Positions 1-7,424 of a stretch of DNA of 13,576 bases are shown piece by piece (the stretch's first letter is position 1; every line of letters starts with the position of its first letter). Made by a program: the position numbers and the translations under genes. The notes beneath the pieces are model-generated. The model had not been told where the DNA came from. It made no database searches and worked only from the letters and a program-made list of their open reading frames with translations. The DNA is from PVC group bacterium. GTDB lineage: Bacteria; Verrucomicrobiota; Kiritimatiellia; CAIKKV01; PXCX01. The DNA is taken from the NCBI GenBank assembly GCA_003565195.1, contig PXCX01000281.1:1-13576 (forward strand). Direction: 5' to 3'.

Positions 1-947
1 CGGCCTGCGCCGCGGCCGGCGCCGCGAATGGCGGCGCGCTTTGGGTGCTGACGTTCGAAAAGCATCCGCTACATGTACTGGCGCCCGAGCGTGCGCCGCC
101 GTTATTGACTTCGGCGGACCATAAAGCGTGCTTGCTTGAGAAGCTGGGGGTTGCCGGGTGTCTGTCGCTGCCGTTCGATACCGTTTGGGCATCGTTGGAA
201 CCGGAACTTTTTCTGGATCGTCTGTTGCACGAGGTGCCCCGATTGACGGCTATGTTTACCGGTCTGAACTGGCGTTTCGGACGGTATGCGGCCGGAAATC
301 AAGCTCTGTTAAGATCATGGGGCGAGCGTAATCGTATTTCAGTCAACACGATCCCGCCGGTTCTTTGGAAAGGCGCACCCGTTTCCAGTACCCGCATCCG
401 CCAAGCGGTTGCGGCCGGCCGCCTGGCGGAAGCCGCCGGTATGCTGGGACGCCCGTTCAGCCTGATGGGAACCGTTGAAAGAGGTCGCGCGATCGGTCGA
501 CGGATCGGTTATCGGACGGCCAACCTGCAGCCACACAACGAGGTACGCCCGCCATGTGGTGTGTATGCGGTCGTTGTGGCGCTTAGCGATGGATGTTGCT
601 GTCGCGGAGTCATGAACTGGGGACAACGACCAACGTTTGCCGGTCCTCATGAGCACCTCGCCGATCCGGTCATGGAAGTTCATTTGCTGGATCAAAACCG
701 GGATTTATACGGGGCGCGTGTCGAAATGTTTATCATCGAACGGTTGCGTAACGAACATCGTTTTGATCATGCCGACGATTTAGGACGGCAAATCGCCGCC
801 GATATCGATGCCGCCGATCGTATTCTGAAACAAACGCTTGATCTCCGTGCTTTACAAATTGCGCAAGATGACATACACTTCGGTCCGACGACAAAAAAGA
901 AGGAATCAGAAAGAAGAAAGAACGAGGAGCAGAAAGAAGGGCCGTAA
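1..947 (+). CDS. ribF: Bifunctional riboflavin kinase / FMN adenylyltransferase, 5' end missing
   Basis: Makes FMN from riboflavin and ATP, then FAD from FMN and ATP; cytosolic. The frame is open from base 3, and translation from the GTG at 45 would start inside the protein (preceding residues ...NGGALW run straight into VLTFEKHP), so the true start lies off the window. Visible landmarks are the adenylyltransferase core (LTFEKHP, LLTSADHK, LPFD), the SSTRIR motif that closes that domain, LGRPFS at the domain junction, then the flavokinase domain with TANL, GVYAV, NWGQRPTF and the catalytic-Glu stretch MEVHLLD. Oddities: the usual PTAN reads RTAN, and the usual GxDFRFGxxRxGD reads GLNWRFGRYAAGN. 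The last 20 or so residues are a charged Lys/Glu/Arg tail whose purine-rich DNA also supplies the ribosome-binding region of rpsO. It is followed after 2 nt by rpsO, as in the widespread ribF-rpsO-pnp order. Family assignment is secure; the motif changes are direct observations. Confidence 0.93.
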   Translation, partial: ACAAAGAANGGALWVLTFEKHPLHVLAPERAPPLLTSADHKACLLEKLGVAGCLSLPFDTVWASLEPELFLDRLLHEVPRLTAMFTGLNWRFGRYAAGNQALLRSWGERNRISVNTIPPVLWKGAPVSSTRIRQAVAAGRLAEAAGMLGRPFSLMGTVERGRAIGRRIGYRTANLQPHNEVRPPCGVYAVVVALSDGCCCRGVMNWGQRPTFAGPHEHLADPVMEVHLLDQNRDLYGARVEMFIIERLRNEHRFDHADDLGRQIAADIDAADRILKQTLDLRALQIAQDDIHFGPTTKKKESERRKNEEQKEGP

Positions 948-949
948 CT

Positions 950-1213
950 ATGGACCGTCAAACGAAAGAGGAGATTAAACAGCAATATCGCCGCCACGAA
1001 AGCGATTCAGGGTCGGCTGAAGTGCAGATCGCACTGTTGTCGAAACGTATAGAAGGTCTCACCGACCATCTCAGGGGAAACCGTAAGGATCATAGTTCGC
1101 GATACGGTTTGATCAAGATGGTGAGCGCGCGGCGTAAACTCCTCAATTATATCCGACGCAATGATGAAACGCGTTACCGTAATATCATCAAGCGTCTTAA
1201 ACTCCGTCATTGA
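950..1213 (+). CDS. rpsO: 30S ribosomal protein S15
   Basis: Small-subunit primary rRNA-binding protein that binds the 16S rRNA central domain early in assembly. The 87-residue product is close to the usual 88-89 and collinear with the family: the HESDSGSAEVQIALLSKRI stretch, LTDHLRGNRKDHSSRYGL, then MVSARRKLLNYI and a basic C-terminus (YRNIIKRLKLRH). The start is 2 nt after the ribF stop; the AGAAGG/GAGG-rich end of ribF lies at SD distance, so translation is probably coupled to ribF. pnp follows after 182 nt. In enterobacteria S15 represses its own translation through a leader structure. Here the leader is inside ribF and I see no obvious equivalent. Nothing unusual in the protein. Confidence 0.97.
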   Translation: MDRQTKEEIKQQYRRHESDSGSAEVQIALLSKRIEGLTDHLRGNRKDHSSRYGLIKMVSARRKLLNYIRRNDETRYRNIIKRLKLRH

Positions 1214-1339
1214 CCGATGCTGCGCGAAGGTTTTTCAGCGCTCCGTTTGCCGGCGACCAACGGATCGACGCGTTGCTTGCGGCTACATTCGCATGCCGGG
1301 TACCGGTTTGGCGTGCCCTCTTCCACACACATCACACGG

Positions 1340-1360
1340 CGATGGTGAAAACCGCCATCG
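1340..1360 (+). other. Hairpin in the rpsO-pnp spacer
   Basis: A stem of eight pairs (CGATGGTG against CGCCATCG, including one T-G wobble) closes a 5-nt AAAAC loop, about 35 nt before the pnp start. There is no T-run after it, so it is not a canonical terminator. A smaller one, TCCGTT/AACGGA, sits at 1242-1264. In Escherichia coli the rpsO-pnp spacer and pnp leader hold RNase E and RNase III processing sites used in PNPase autocontrol. A similar role here is inference from position only. The rest of the 182-nt spacer holds no convincing gene. Confidence 0.35.
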
Positions 1361-1395
1361 TTGAATCTTGTCGCTTATTCAAGGAATTATAAATC

Positions 1396-3492
1396 ATGAT
1401 GAAATCTGTAAATCTATCCGTTCCCATCGGCGAAAGCGCCGTGACTCTCGAGACCGGTATGCTGGCACACCAGGCTCAGGGTGCCGTGACCGTGCGTATC
1501 GGCGACACCATCCTGCTGTCTGCCGTGACCGCATCCGATCAACCGCGCGAAGGTATCGACTACTTCCCGTTGCAAGTCGAGTACCGCGAAAAATTTTCGG
1601 CAGCCGGCCGGTTTCCGGGCGGCTTCTTCAAACGCGAAGCACGGCCTTCGGAAAAAGAAATCCTGACCGCCCGCTTGACTGACCGGCCGATCCGACCGTT
1701 GTTCCCGGAGGGCTACCATAACGAAGTCCAAATCAATAATATGCTGCTTTCGGCCGATGGCGAAAATGATTCGGATATTCTGAGCATGCTTGGTGCCAGT
1801 GCGGCGCTGATGCTTTCCGATATCCCGTTTGCCGGTCCCGTGGCTGCCGTTCGTGTCGGACGGGTTGACGGAGCGTTTGTCGTGAATCCCACCAACGCGC
1901 AACGCGAGCGCAGCGATCTTGACCTGGTTTATTCCGCCAATCGTGAATGTCCGGTCATGATTGAAGGTGGCGGCGCTGAAATCAGTGAAGCCGATTTGGT
2001 GGCCGCCATGCGGGTCGCGCATCCGGAATGCGCCAAGTTGATTGATGCCCAGCTTGAATTGCGCAAGCTTGCCGGCAAACCGGAGAAGAGCTTGCCGGAT
2101 ATTGATGTGGCCGATCATGGATTACTCGATACGGCGCGCGCCCTGGTGGGCGATGACTTGCGTGAAGCCATCACGGTTGAATCCAAAAAGGAAAGAAAGG
2201 AGCGGCTGGGCGCGCTGCGCCTGGAATTGGCGGAAAAAATCATGGCACAAACTACGGATACGTCGGAGGAAACGATCCGTGCCGCCTGGGATGCGCTCGA
2301 AATCGAGACCGTCCGGAATCTTGCTCTGAAGGAAAACCGCCGTATCGATGGTCGTGGGATGGACGATATCCGAACGCTGGAATCTGTTGTCGGCGTGTTG
2401 CCGCGAACCCATGGTTCGGCAATCTTTTCGCGTGGCGACACGCAGGTTCTGGCATCGTTGACGCTCGGGACCGATCAGGATTCGCAATCTGTCGATGCTG
2501 TAGTTGGAGGACCGGCCGACAAGCGGTTTATCCTGCATTATAATTTCCCGCCGTATTGCACCGGCGAAACTGGTCGTCTGGGATTTACCAGTCGTCGTGA
2601 AATCGGGCATGGCGCTCTGGCGGAACGGTCGCTCGAACCGGTGGTACCGGGCGATTATCCGTATACAATCCGTCTGGTCGACGATGTCATGGGATCCAAC
2701 GGTTCTTCGTCGATGGCCAGCGTTTGTGCCGGATGCATGGCGATGATGGATGCCGGCGTTCCCTTGAAGGCCCCCGTGGCCGGTATCTCGATCGGCCTTT
2801 TTTCCGATGCCGATAAAGCGATTTTGATAACCGATATTCTGGGGACCGAAGACCATTGCGGGGATATGGATTTCAAGGTTGCCGGAACCCGCAACGGTAT
2901 TACCGGTTTTCAAGTTGACTTGAAAATACGCGGACTGCAATGGGATCTGGTTGAGGCGGCATTCGAAAAAGCGCGTCTGGCGCGACTCAAAATCCTGGAA
3001 TTTATGGCGACTGTCCTCGAAAAACCGCGGGCCGAACTTTCGCCCTACGCGCCGCGGATTGAGGAGATCAAAATCGATCCGGAAAAGATCGGCTTGTTGA
3101 TCGGGCCGGGCGGCAAAAATATCCGCCGCATCACGGCATTGTCAGGCGCCCAGATTGATATCGAAGAAGATGGTACGGTGAAAATATTCAGCAGCAATTC
3201 CGAGGCGCTTGAAATTGCGGTGCGCGAAGTCAACATGATTTCCGCCGAAGTCGAGGAGGGCACCTTGTACGACGGGGTGGTGACCGGCGTCAAGGATTTC
3301 GGTGCCTTCGTGGAAGTTCTGCCGGGCAAGGAAGGCTTGGTGCATATCAGCGAACTGGCTGATTTCCGGGTTAATCGCGTGGAAGATATCTGCAAGGTCG
3401 GCGATCATATGCCGGTCAAATGTATCGGGGTCAATGAACGGGGTCAAGTCCGTTTGAGCCGCAAAGCCGCCATGCAGGATAAAGATGCTTGA
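1396..3492 (+). CDS. pnp: Polyribonucleotide nucleotidyltransferase (PNPase)
   Basis: Phosphorolytic 3'-to-5' exoribonuclease, a trimer that feeds RNA decay. The 698 residues cover the full domain order: first RNase PH domain (about 12-145, with FFKREARPSEKEIL and RPIRPLFPEGY), all-alpha linker (about 240-310), second RNase PH domain (about 320-550, with FPPYCTGETGRLG, RREIGHGALAERSL and GSNGSSSMASV), KH domain (about 555-610, GPGG loop at 570-573) and S1 domain (about 621-690, VVTGVKDFGAFVEVLPGKEG). The catalytic phosphate/metal site GTEDHCGDMDFK places Asp486, Asp492 and Lys494 at the same numbers as in the E. coli enzyme, so the protein should be active. The start is ATG 1396, 10 nt after an AAGGA at 1381-1385; the second ATG is directly adjacent. 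Downstream is tRNA-Ser with no evident terminator between. Confidence 0.98.
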   Translation: MMKSVNLSVPIGESAVTLETGMLAHQAQGAVTVRIGDTILLSAVTASDQPREGIDYFPLQVEYREKFSAAGRFPGGFFKREARPSEKEILTARLTDRPIRPLFPEGYHNEVQINNMLLSADGENDSDILSMLGASAALMLSDIPFAGPVAAVRVGRVDGAFVVNPTNAQRERSDLDLVYSANRECPVMIEGGGAEISEADLVAAMRVAHPECAKLIDAQLELRKLAGKPEKSLPDIDVADHGLLDTARALVGDDLREAITVESKKERKERLGALRLELAEKIMAQTTDTSEETIRAAWDALEIETVRNLALKENRRIDGRGMDDIRTLESVVGVLPRTHGSAIFSRGDTQVLASLTLGTDQDSQSVDAVVGGPADKRFILHYNFPPYCTGETGRLGFTSRREIGHGALAERSLEPVVPGDYPYTIRLVDDVMGSNGSSSMASVCAGCMAMMDAGVPLKAPVAGISIGLFSDADKAILITDILGTEDHCGDMDFKVAGTRNGITGFQVDLKIRGLQWDLVEAAFEKARLARLKILEFMATVLEKPRAELSPYAPRIEEIKIDPEKIGLLIGPGGKNIRRITALSGAQIDIEEDGTVKIFSSNSEALEIAVREVNMISAEVEEGTLYDGVVTGVKDFGAFVEVLPGKEGLVHISELADFRVNRVEDICKVGDHMPVKCIGVNERGQVRLSRKAAMQDKDA

Positions 3493-3518
3493 GACCGCCG
3501 CCGCCGCCCGTGCCCATA

Positions 3519-3543
3519 CGGTTTGAGCGAACCGGGAAACCGG
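3519..3543 (+). other. Small overlapping hairpins after pnp
   Basis: CGGTTT/GAACCG (3519-3534, GAGC loop, one wobble pair) overlaps CCGG-GAAA-CCGG (3532-3543), so the two are mutually exclusive. Neither is followed by a T-run. They may stabilise the 3' end of pnp mRNA or mark a processing site; a canonical intrinsic terminator is not visible between pnp and the tRNA gene. Confidence 0.3.
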
Positions 3544-3572
3544 ACGCAAACGTTAGAAAACCATTGGACCGT

Positions 3573-3660
3573 GGAGGGATGGCTGAGTGGTCGAAAGCAC
3601 CGGTCTTGAAAACCGGCGACCTGAAAGGGTCCGGGGGTTCGAATCCCTCTCCCTCCGCCA
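3573..3660 (+). tRNA. tRNA-Ser, anticodon UGA, CCA encoded
   Basis: An 88-nt class II tRNA. The acceptor stem GGAGGGA (3573-3579) pairs with TCCCTCC, followed by discriminator G and an encoded CCA (3658-3660). The D arm starts TGGCTGAGTGG. The anticodon stem CCGGT/ACCGG encloses loop CTTGAAA, giving anticodon TGA, which reads UCA and wobble UCN serine codons. The long variable arm (GACC...GGTC) is the serine-type signature. The T arm is GGGGG-TTCGAAT-CCCTC with one wobble. It lies 80 nt after pnp and only 29 nt before the next start codon. Confidence 0.97.
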
Positions 3661-3689
3661 TATTCCGCAAGGGGTAACCGAGGTTCTGA

Positions 3690-6119
3690 ATGACCGTCAA
3701 ACGACCGTCATCCATGGTTTGGGCCGTGTTGGCGCTGGGCGCCGGCAGTCAATTGGCGCAAATTGTGTTGTTGCGCGAGTTGTTGACCGTTTTTTACGGT
3801 CATGAATTGTCGATCGGGCTCATTCTGGCGGGTTGGATGTTGTGGGTTGGAATCGGTAGCGGTTTCGCGCCCGCCGTCCGCCGTCCGATGCGCGCCGCCC
3901 GATGGACGGCGGCCGGCGTTTTGCTTCTTTTCCCGGTCACGATACTGGGGTTGCGTTGGTTGCGCGCCGGGTTCGATGTGATGCCCGGGATGCATTTGGC
4001 GTTGTTGGATTTGGCATGGTCCGGGACGTTGATCGTGGCGCCGGTATGTATCCTGCTGGGAATTCATTTTGTCTTGCTGGCGAGCGCGTGGGGTAGGCGA
4101 CATGCCGGCGATCCCGTGCGCGGCGCCGCCAATACCTATTACGTCGAGGCTGTCGGGAATGCCTGCGGGGGCATGCTTTTTACGCTGCTCCTGGTCCATT
4201 ATCTGACCGCTCTCCATTTGGCGGCGGTTGCCGGTGCGCTGATGCTGGCGGTATTGCCGGCCGGCCGTCGCCGGATGTGGCGGATGGCGCCGCTGCTTGT
4301 GGTCCTTTCGTTTCCCTGGCTCGGACGTTTGGATACCTGGGCGACCGGCCGCCAATGGCGGCTTGCGGCGCCCGATCAAACGCTGATAGATAGCCGGCAA
4401 TCGGCCTACGGACCGATTGCCGTGTTGCGGCGCGCCGATCAATTCAACATCTTTCAAAGCGGGCACCTGGTGACCTCATTCGGCGCAGACGCCGCAGCGG
4501 TGGTCTTCGAGGAACAAAGCGCGGCAAACCTGGCGCATGTTGTCATGACCCAACATACCGATCCGGGCCGTGTCTTATTAGTGGGTGGCGGGTTGCGCGG
4601 CGTGTTGCGCGACGTGTTGCGTCATCCGGTTGAAACGGTCGATTATATCGAAATCAACCCCGTTCTACTGGCCGCCGGGGAAGCCGTGACGTCGCGGACA
4701 ACCCGTGATGCCTTGCGCGATCCGCGGGTTCGTGTATTGACGACGGATGGCAGACTGCATGTCAAGCGTGCCGACACTCATTACGATCTTATGCTGTTCG
4801 ATGTTCCCGATCCCTCGACTGCGGTGCTGAACCGTTATTATACGCGGGAATTTTTTGCCGAGGCCAAGTCGCGTCTGGCGCCCGGCGGTGTCTTGGCCTT
4901 GCGTCTGTCCGGTGGCGATTTACGTGGACGGGTGACCGCGAATCGTAATGCCGCCGTGTATCATACGATGCGTGGTGTGTTCCCCAGGGTGCTGGCGTTG
5001 GGCGAGGCGGATACGATGCTGGTGGCAGGCGTGGATACGCCGGGAACCATCACCGCCGATGTCGCCGAGTTGCAACGCCGTTTTATGGAACGCGGGATTG
5101 ATACCCCCGCGTTTTCAGCGCATCATTTCAGCTTGTTATTGGATCCGTCGCGGGTGCGCCGGATGAATTGGATATTGCGTCACCACGGCCGGCATCCCGA
5201 AGCGCATCGTGCACCGCCGGAAACCGGACCGCTGATCGCGCCCTCGTTGGAGGATCAGGAGGCGGCGGACGCCGATTTGCCGCCGGTGGCCGAACGGGTC
5301 TTTATCAACTCCGATTTTCGGCCAATCGGTTATGTTCATCATTTGGCACTGTGGAACCGGACTACCCGTTCACGCGCGCCGCAATGGCTGGATCATCTGC
5401 CGGACGCGCATTGGAACCGTGGGATTCCCGTCTTGGTGGCGATTGTCATCGTTGCCCTGGGCTTGCGTTTCCTGGCGCCGCCACGGCGCCGCATGCGCTG
5501 GAGCGTGCGTTATGCCGTCTTGACGGCCGTTTTTACCACCGGATTCTCGACAATGATGTTGCAGGTGGCGTTATTGTTTGCGTTTCAGGGCGTTTATGGC
5601 TATGTGTATGAACGGGTGGGCATGATCGTGGCGTTATTCATGGCCGGATTGGCGGGCGGCGCCTTCATCGCGCGGACATTGATGCCGCCCAAAACCGGGT
5701 TGTCCCTGTTGGCCGGCGTGCAGTTGGGCGTTGCGCTCTTTACGGTGGGCATTGCGTTCGTCCTGCCGGTCGCCGGCCGGTTGGATGTTCCGTGGTTGGT
5801 TTTCACGTTTTTCGCGGGGATCACCTTTTTTACCGGAATGCTTTGCGGCGCCGATTTCCCGTTGGCGATTGCCTGCCTGAGTGAGATTTCAAATAATCCC
5901 GGACACGTCATCGGCAGGGTTTACGGATTGGAATTGATCGGCGCCTGCCTCGGCGCCGTGGCGGCCAGCGTGGTCCTTGCCCCGGTGCATGGCCTGACCG
6001 TGACCTGTCTGCTTGCCGCGAGCATGAATCTTGTAGCCTTCATCGTCTGCTTGCCGGCAATCATCCCGGCGTCAGCGGCAGGCGCAGGAGACGCCGGAAT
6101 TCGCCGGGTGTCAGGTTGA
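3690..6119 (+). CDS. Fused MFS-like membrane protein with internal spermidine-synthase-like domain
   Basis: An 809-residue polytopic membrane protein. Residues about 9-220 hold roughly seven hydrophobic segments; about 225-480 form an aminopropyltransferase/SAM-type Rossmann domain; about 576-795 hold roughly seven more hydrophobic segments. In the soluble part, VLLVGGG (295-301) is the nucleotide-binding loop, DYIEINP (318-324) the acidic strand, TTDGR follows, and FDVPDP carries Asp371 and Asp374 where spermidine synthases have the catalytic D-x-x-D-P. YYTREFF is also family-like. The canonical GGGDGG is GGGLRG here, so true spermidine synthesis is doubtful. The segment FINSDFRPIGY before the second membrane block is, as I recall, typical of these fusions. 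Start ATG 3690 has GAGGT five nt upstream. The substrate is unknown. Its last 59 bp overlap the convergent regulator gene. Confidence 0.85.
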   Translation: MTVKRPSSMVWAVLALGAGSQLAQIVLLRELLTVFYGHELSIGLILAGWMLWVGIGSGFAPAVRRPMRAARWTAAGVLLLFPVTILGLRWLRAGFDVMPGMHLALLDLAWSGTLIVAPVCILLGIHFVLLASAWGRRHAGDPVRGAANTYYVEAVGNACGGMLFTLLLVHYLTALHLAAVAGALMLAVLPAGRRRMWRMAPLLVVLSFPWLGRLDTWATGRQWRLAAPDQTLIDSRQSAYGPIAVLRRADQFNIFQSGHLVTSFGADAAAVVFEEQSAANLAHVVMTQHTDPGRVLLVGGGLRGVLRDVLRHPVETVDYIEINPVLLAAGEAVTSRTTRDALRDPRVRVLTTDGRLHVKRADTHYDLMLFDVPDPSTAVLNRYYTREFFAEAKSRLAPGGVLALRLSGGDLRGRVTANRNAAVYHTMRGVFPRVLALGEADTMLVAGVDTPGTITADVAELQRRFMERGIDTPAFSAHHFSLLLDPSRVRRMNWILRHHGRHPEAHRAPPETGPLIAPSLEDQEAADADLPPVAERVFINSDFRPIGYVHHLALWNRTTRSRAPQWLDHLPDAHWNRGIPVLVAIVIVALGLRFLAPPRRRMRWSVRYAVLTAVFTTGFSTMMLQVALLFAFQGVYGYVYERVGMIVALFMAGLAGGAFIARTLMPPKTGLSLLAGVQLGVALFTVGIAFVLPVAGRLDVPWLVFTFFAGITFFTGMLCGADFPLAIACLSEISNNPGHVIGRVYGLELIGACLGAVAASVVLAPVHGLTVTCLLAASMNLVAFIVCLPAIIPASAAGAGDAGIRRVSG

Positions 6120-7350
6120 TATGCGTTTTGAAAATCCGCGTGAAATGACTCTGGTCCGCGAAGCCGCATACCTCCGCGACGCGGCTGATTTCCATCTGGG
6201 TGCAGGCCAATAATTTCTTGGCTTCCGCAACCCGGATTTCCGTCAGATGGCGGTGAAACGATTTGCGGGTTTCGCGTCGTAAATGTTGCACGATACTCGA
6301 GGGCGCGGCGCCGACCGCGCGCGCGGTTCGGTTCAAGGTTACTTTTTCCCCGTAATGGCGGCGCAACCAATCCAATACCCGGTCGCTTAGCGCCGGTGGA
6401 TCGGTCAGCGCCGGTCGCTTGCGCGAAAACCGTTCCAAAACTATATCGGCAATCACCGCGCAGGCGGCCTCGGTGGTGGTCGCGCCCTCCAAACGGACCA
6501 TTTGCTGCAATTCCCGGCTGGTGGCCGCTGCCCAACTTTCGCCCCGTAGAATCGATTCGCTGGTCAAGGTTGCCAATAACAGGCGTAAATGCGCTTTTAA
6601 ACGCCGGATATCCCAGTTGCTGGCCATCAATAAACGCGCCAGGTATTCGGAAACAAAACGTCGCGCACGCTCGCGATCCTCGCGCTGAAGATAATCCAAT
6701 AAGGGATAAATGTCCGCCGGGGTACCCGGACGCCCGATGCCGCCGGCTGTCGCTGTCGCCGATGCGTCGCGGCGCGCGTCCTGTAATGCTTCCGCAATCT
6801 CGCGTTGCTGGCAATAACGGCGATTCTGGTCCTGTACAAAATCGCTGGCGTTCAATCCGTGCGAAAAGGTGGTCTCCATCAATAAACGGCCCAACCCGCG
6901 AAGCGCGCCCGCCGAAACAGGGCGTAACGATTCCGCGCAGCATAAAAGCCGGTCGCGTTCCGGCGCCGATAGCGCCGCCAGATGATGCGCTAACGAATCG
7001 CGAAACACGAACTGGTCTTCAGCGGCAAAAAAACCGCCCAACTCCAAAACCCCGCAACAGGTGTGACGGGGCGCCACCGCCACCGCGGTAAACAACAAAC
7101 CCGCCCAGCAATGATAGAAATATGGTTCCCCCGAGGCAAAGGATGCCATCGCCGCGCTGCGTAGCGCGTGTCGGCAATAGGAGCCCGTTTCCGCATGATC
7201 AAGGCAGACCTTGCAAAAATCACAGGTTCGCTCATGACGGACACTAAATGATGACTGCATATCGTGATAAACCGCGCCGTCACCGGTAACCGCCGCCAAT
7301 GTTTGCAGTACCTCTTGCAAGACCGCTTCAAATTGAGTTTTCGAGGTCAT
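6061..7350 (-). CDS. AraC-family transcriptional regulator with N-terminal PocR-type sensor domain
   Basis: A DNA-binding regulator of about 429 residues (start at 7350, MTSKTQF; an in-frame ATG at 7362 would add four). Residues about 5-130 match the PocR ligand-sensing domain: FCKVC...SYCRHAL, then YFYHCWAGLLFTAVAV and a Gly-rich GVLELGGFF strand. Cysteines sit at 43, 46, 49, 59, 81, 98 and 99, more than that family needs. A helical linker (about 170-200) and an all-helical middle region (about 210-310) follow. The C-terminal pair of helix-turn-helices (about 325-425) shows the AraC signature EISRVAEVCGFADQSHFTRIFK and LTPGEFRR. It is divergent from the one-carbon operon across 74 bp that contain a repeated 9-mer, so autoregulation and operon control are the natural inference. 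In Salmonella, PocR responds to propanediol; the ligand here is unknown. No SD is visible; the 3' end overlaps the convergent membrane-protein gene. Confidence 0.9.
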   Translation of the reverse strand: MTSKTQFEAVLQEVLQTLAAVTGDGAVYHDMQSSFSVRHERTCDFCKVCLDHAETGSYCRHALRSAAMASFASGEPYFYHCWAGLLFTAVAVAPRHTCCGVLELGGFFAAEDQFVFRDSLAHHLAALSAPERDRLLCCAESLRPVSAGALRGLGRLLMETTFSHGLNASDFVQDQNRRYCQQREIAEALQDARRDASATATAGGIGRPGTPADIYPLLDYLQREDRERARRFVSEYLARLLMASNWDIRRLKAHLRLLLATLTSESILRGESWAAATSRELQQMVRLEGATTTEAACAVIADIVLERFSRKRPALTDPPALSDRVLDWLRRHYGEKVTLNRTARAVGAAPSSIVQHLRRETRKSFHRHLTEIRVAEAKKLLACTQMEISRVAEVCGFADQSHFTRIFKTHINLTPGEFRRLLRLPLTPG

Positions 7351-7360
7351 TATTTGCTTC

Positions 7361-7390
7361 ATTATACAAGGGTAATGCCGAAACATGCAA
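7361..7390 (-). promoter_or_regulatory. Candidate promoter of the PocR/AraC-type regulator
   Basis: Read on the minus strand, a perfect TATAAT (plus 7361-7366) lies 10 nt before the ATG at 7350, with a weak -35 candidate TTGCAT (plus 7385-7390, 3 of 6 matches) at 18-nt spacing. Transcription from it would begin only a few bases before the start codon, giving a nearly leaderless mRNA, and it would exclude the alternative ATG at 7362, which overlaps the box. This is why I prefer the start at 7350. Confidence 0.5.
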
Positions 7391-7403
7391 GATCGTAATG
7401 CCG
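7372..7403 (+). repeat. Direct repeat GTAATGCCG x2, candidate regulator operator
   Basis: GTAATGCCG occurs at 7372-7380 and again at 7395-7403, an offset of 23 bp (about two helical turns). Each copy is followed 3-4 nt later by ATG. Copy 1 lies in the spacer of the leftward promoter and copy 2 in that of the rightward promoter. AraC-family proteins commonly bind direct repeats spaced about two turns apart, so this is the best operator candidate for the adjacent regulator. Binding itself is inferred. Confidence 0.5.
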
Positions 7404-7407
7404 GGTA

Positions 7408-7416
7408 TGTTATAAT
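7408..7416 (+). promoter_or_regulatory. Extended -10 promoter of the one-carbon operon
   Basis: TGTTATAAT is a perfect extended -10 element (TGn plus TATAAT at 7411-7416). No good -35 is seen at 17 nt, as is common for extended -10 or activator-dependent promoters. Only 8 nt separate the box from the ATG at 7425, so the expected transcription start falls at about 7422-7425. The intervening AGCCGGCA has no SD, so the mRNA may be leaderless. Confidence 0.6.
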
Positions 7417-7424
7417 AGCCGGCA

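Noticed and set aside
1210..1392. A 60-codon ORF from TTG between rpsO and pnp
   Set aside because: TTG start overlaps the rpsO stop, it has no SD and no recognisable motifs, and its end runs into the pnp ribosome-binding site. A second frame is also open there, so the openness is not informative.
3431..3715. A 94-residue minus-strand ORF across the tRNA-Ser gene with GFEPPDPFRSPVFKTGAFDHS
   Set aside because: This is the well-known translated-antisense-tRNA artefact; the DNA is a complete tRNA-Ser gene.
5921..6943. A 340-residue minus-strand ORF
   Set aside because: It lies in another frame of the AraC-type regulator and of the end of the membrane-protein gene, with low-complexity Arg/Gly-rich content and no domain pattern.
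7351..7424. A cobalamin or SAM riboswitch before the one-carbon operon
   Set aside because: The gap is only 74 bp and the promoter sits 8 nt from the start codon, leaving no room for a leader riboswitch.
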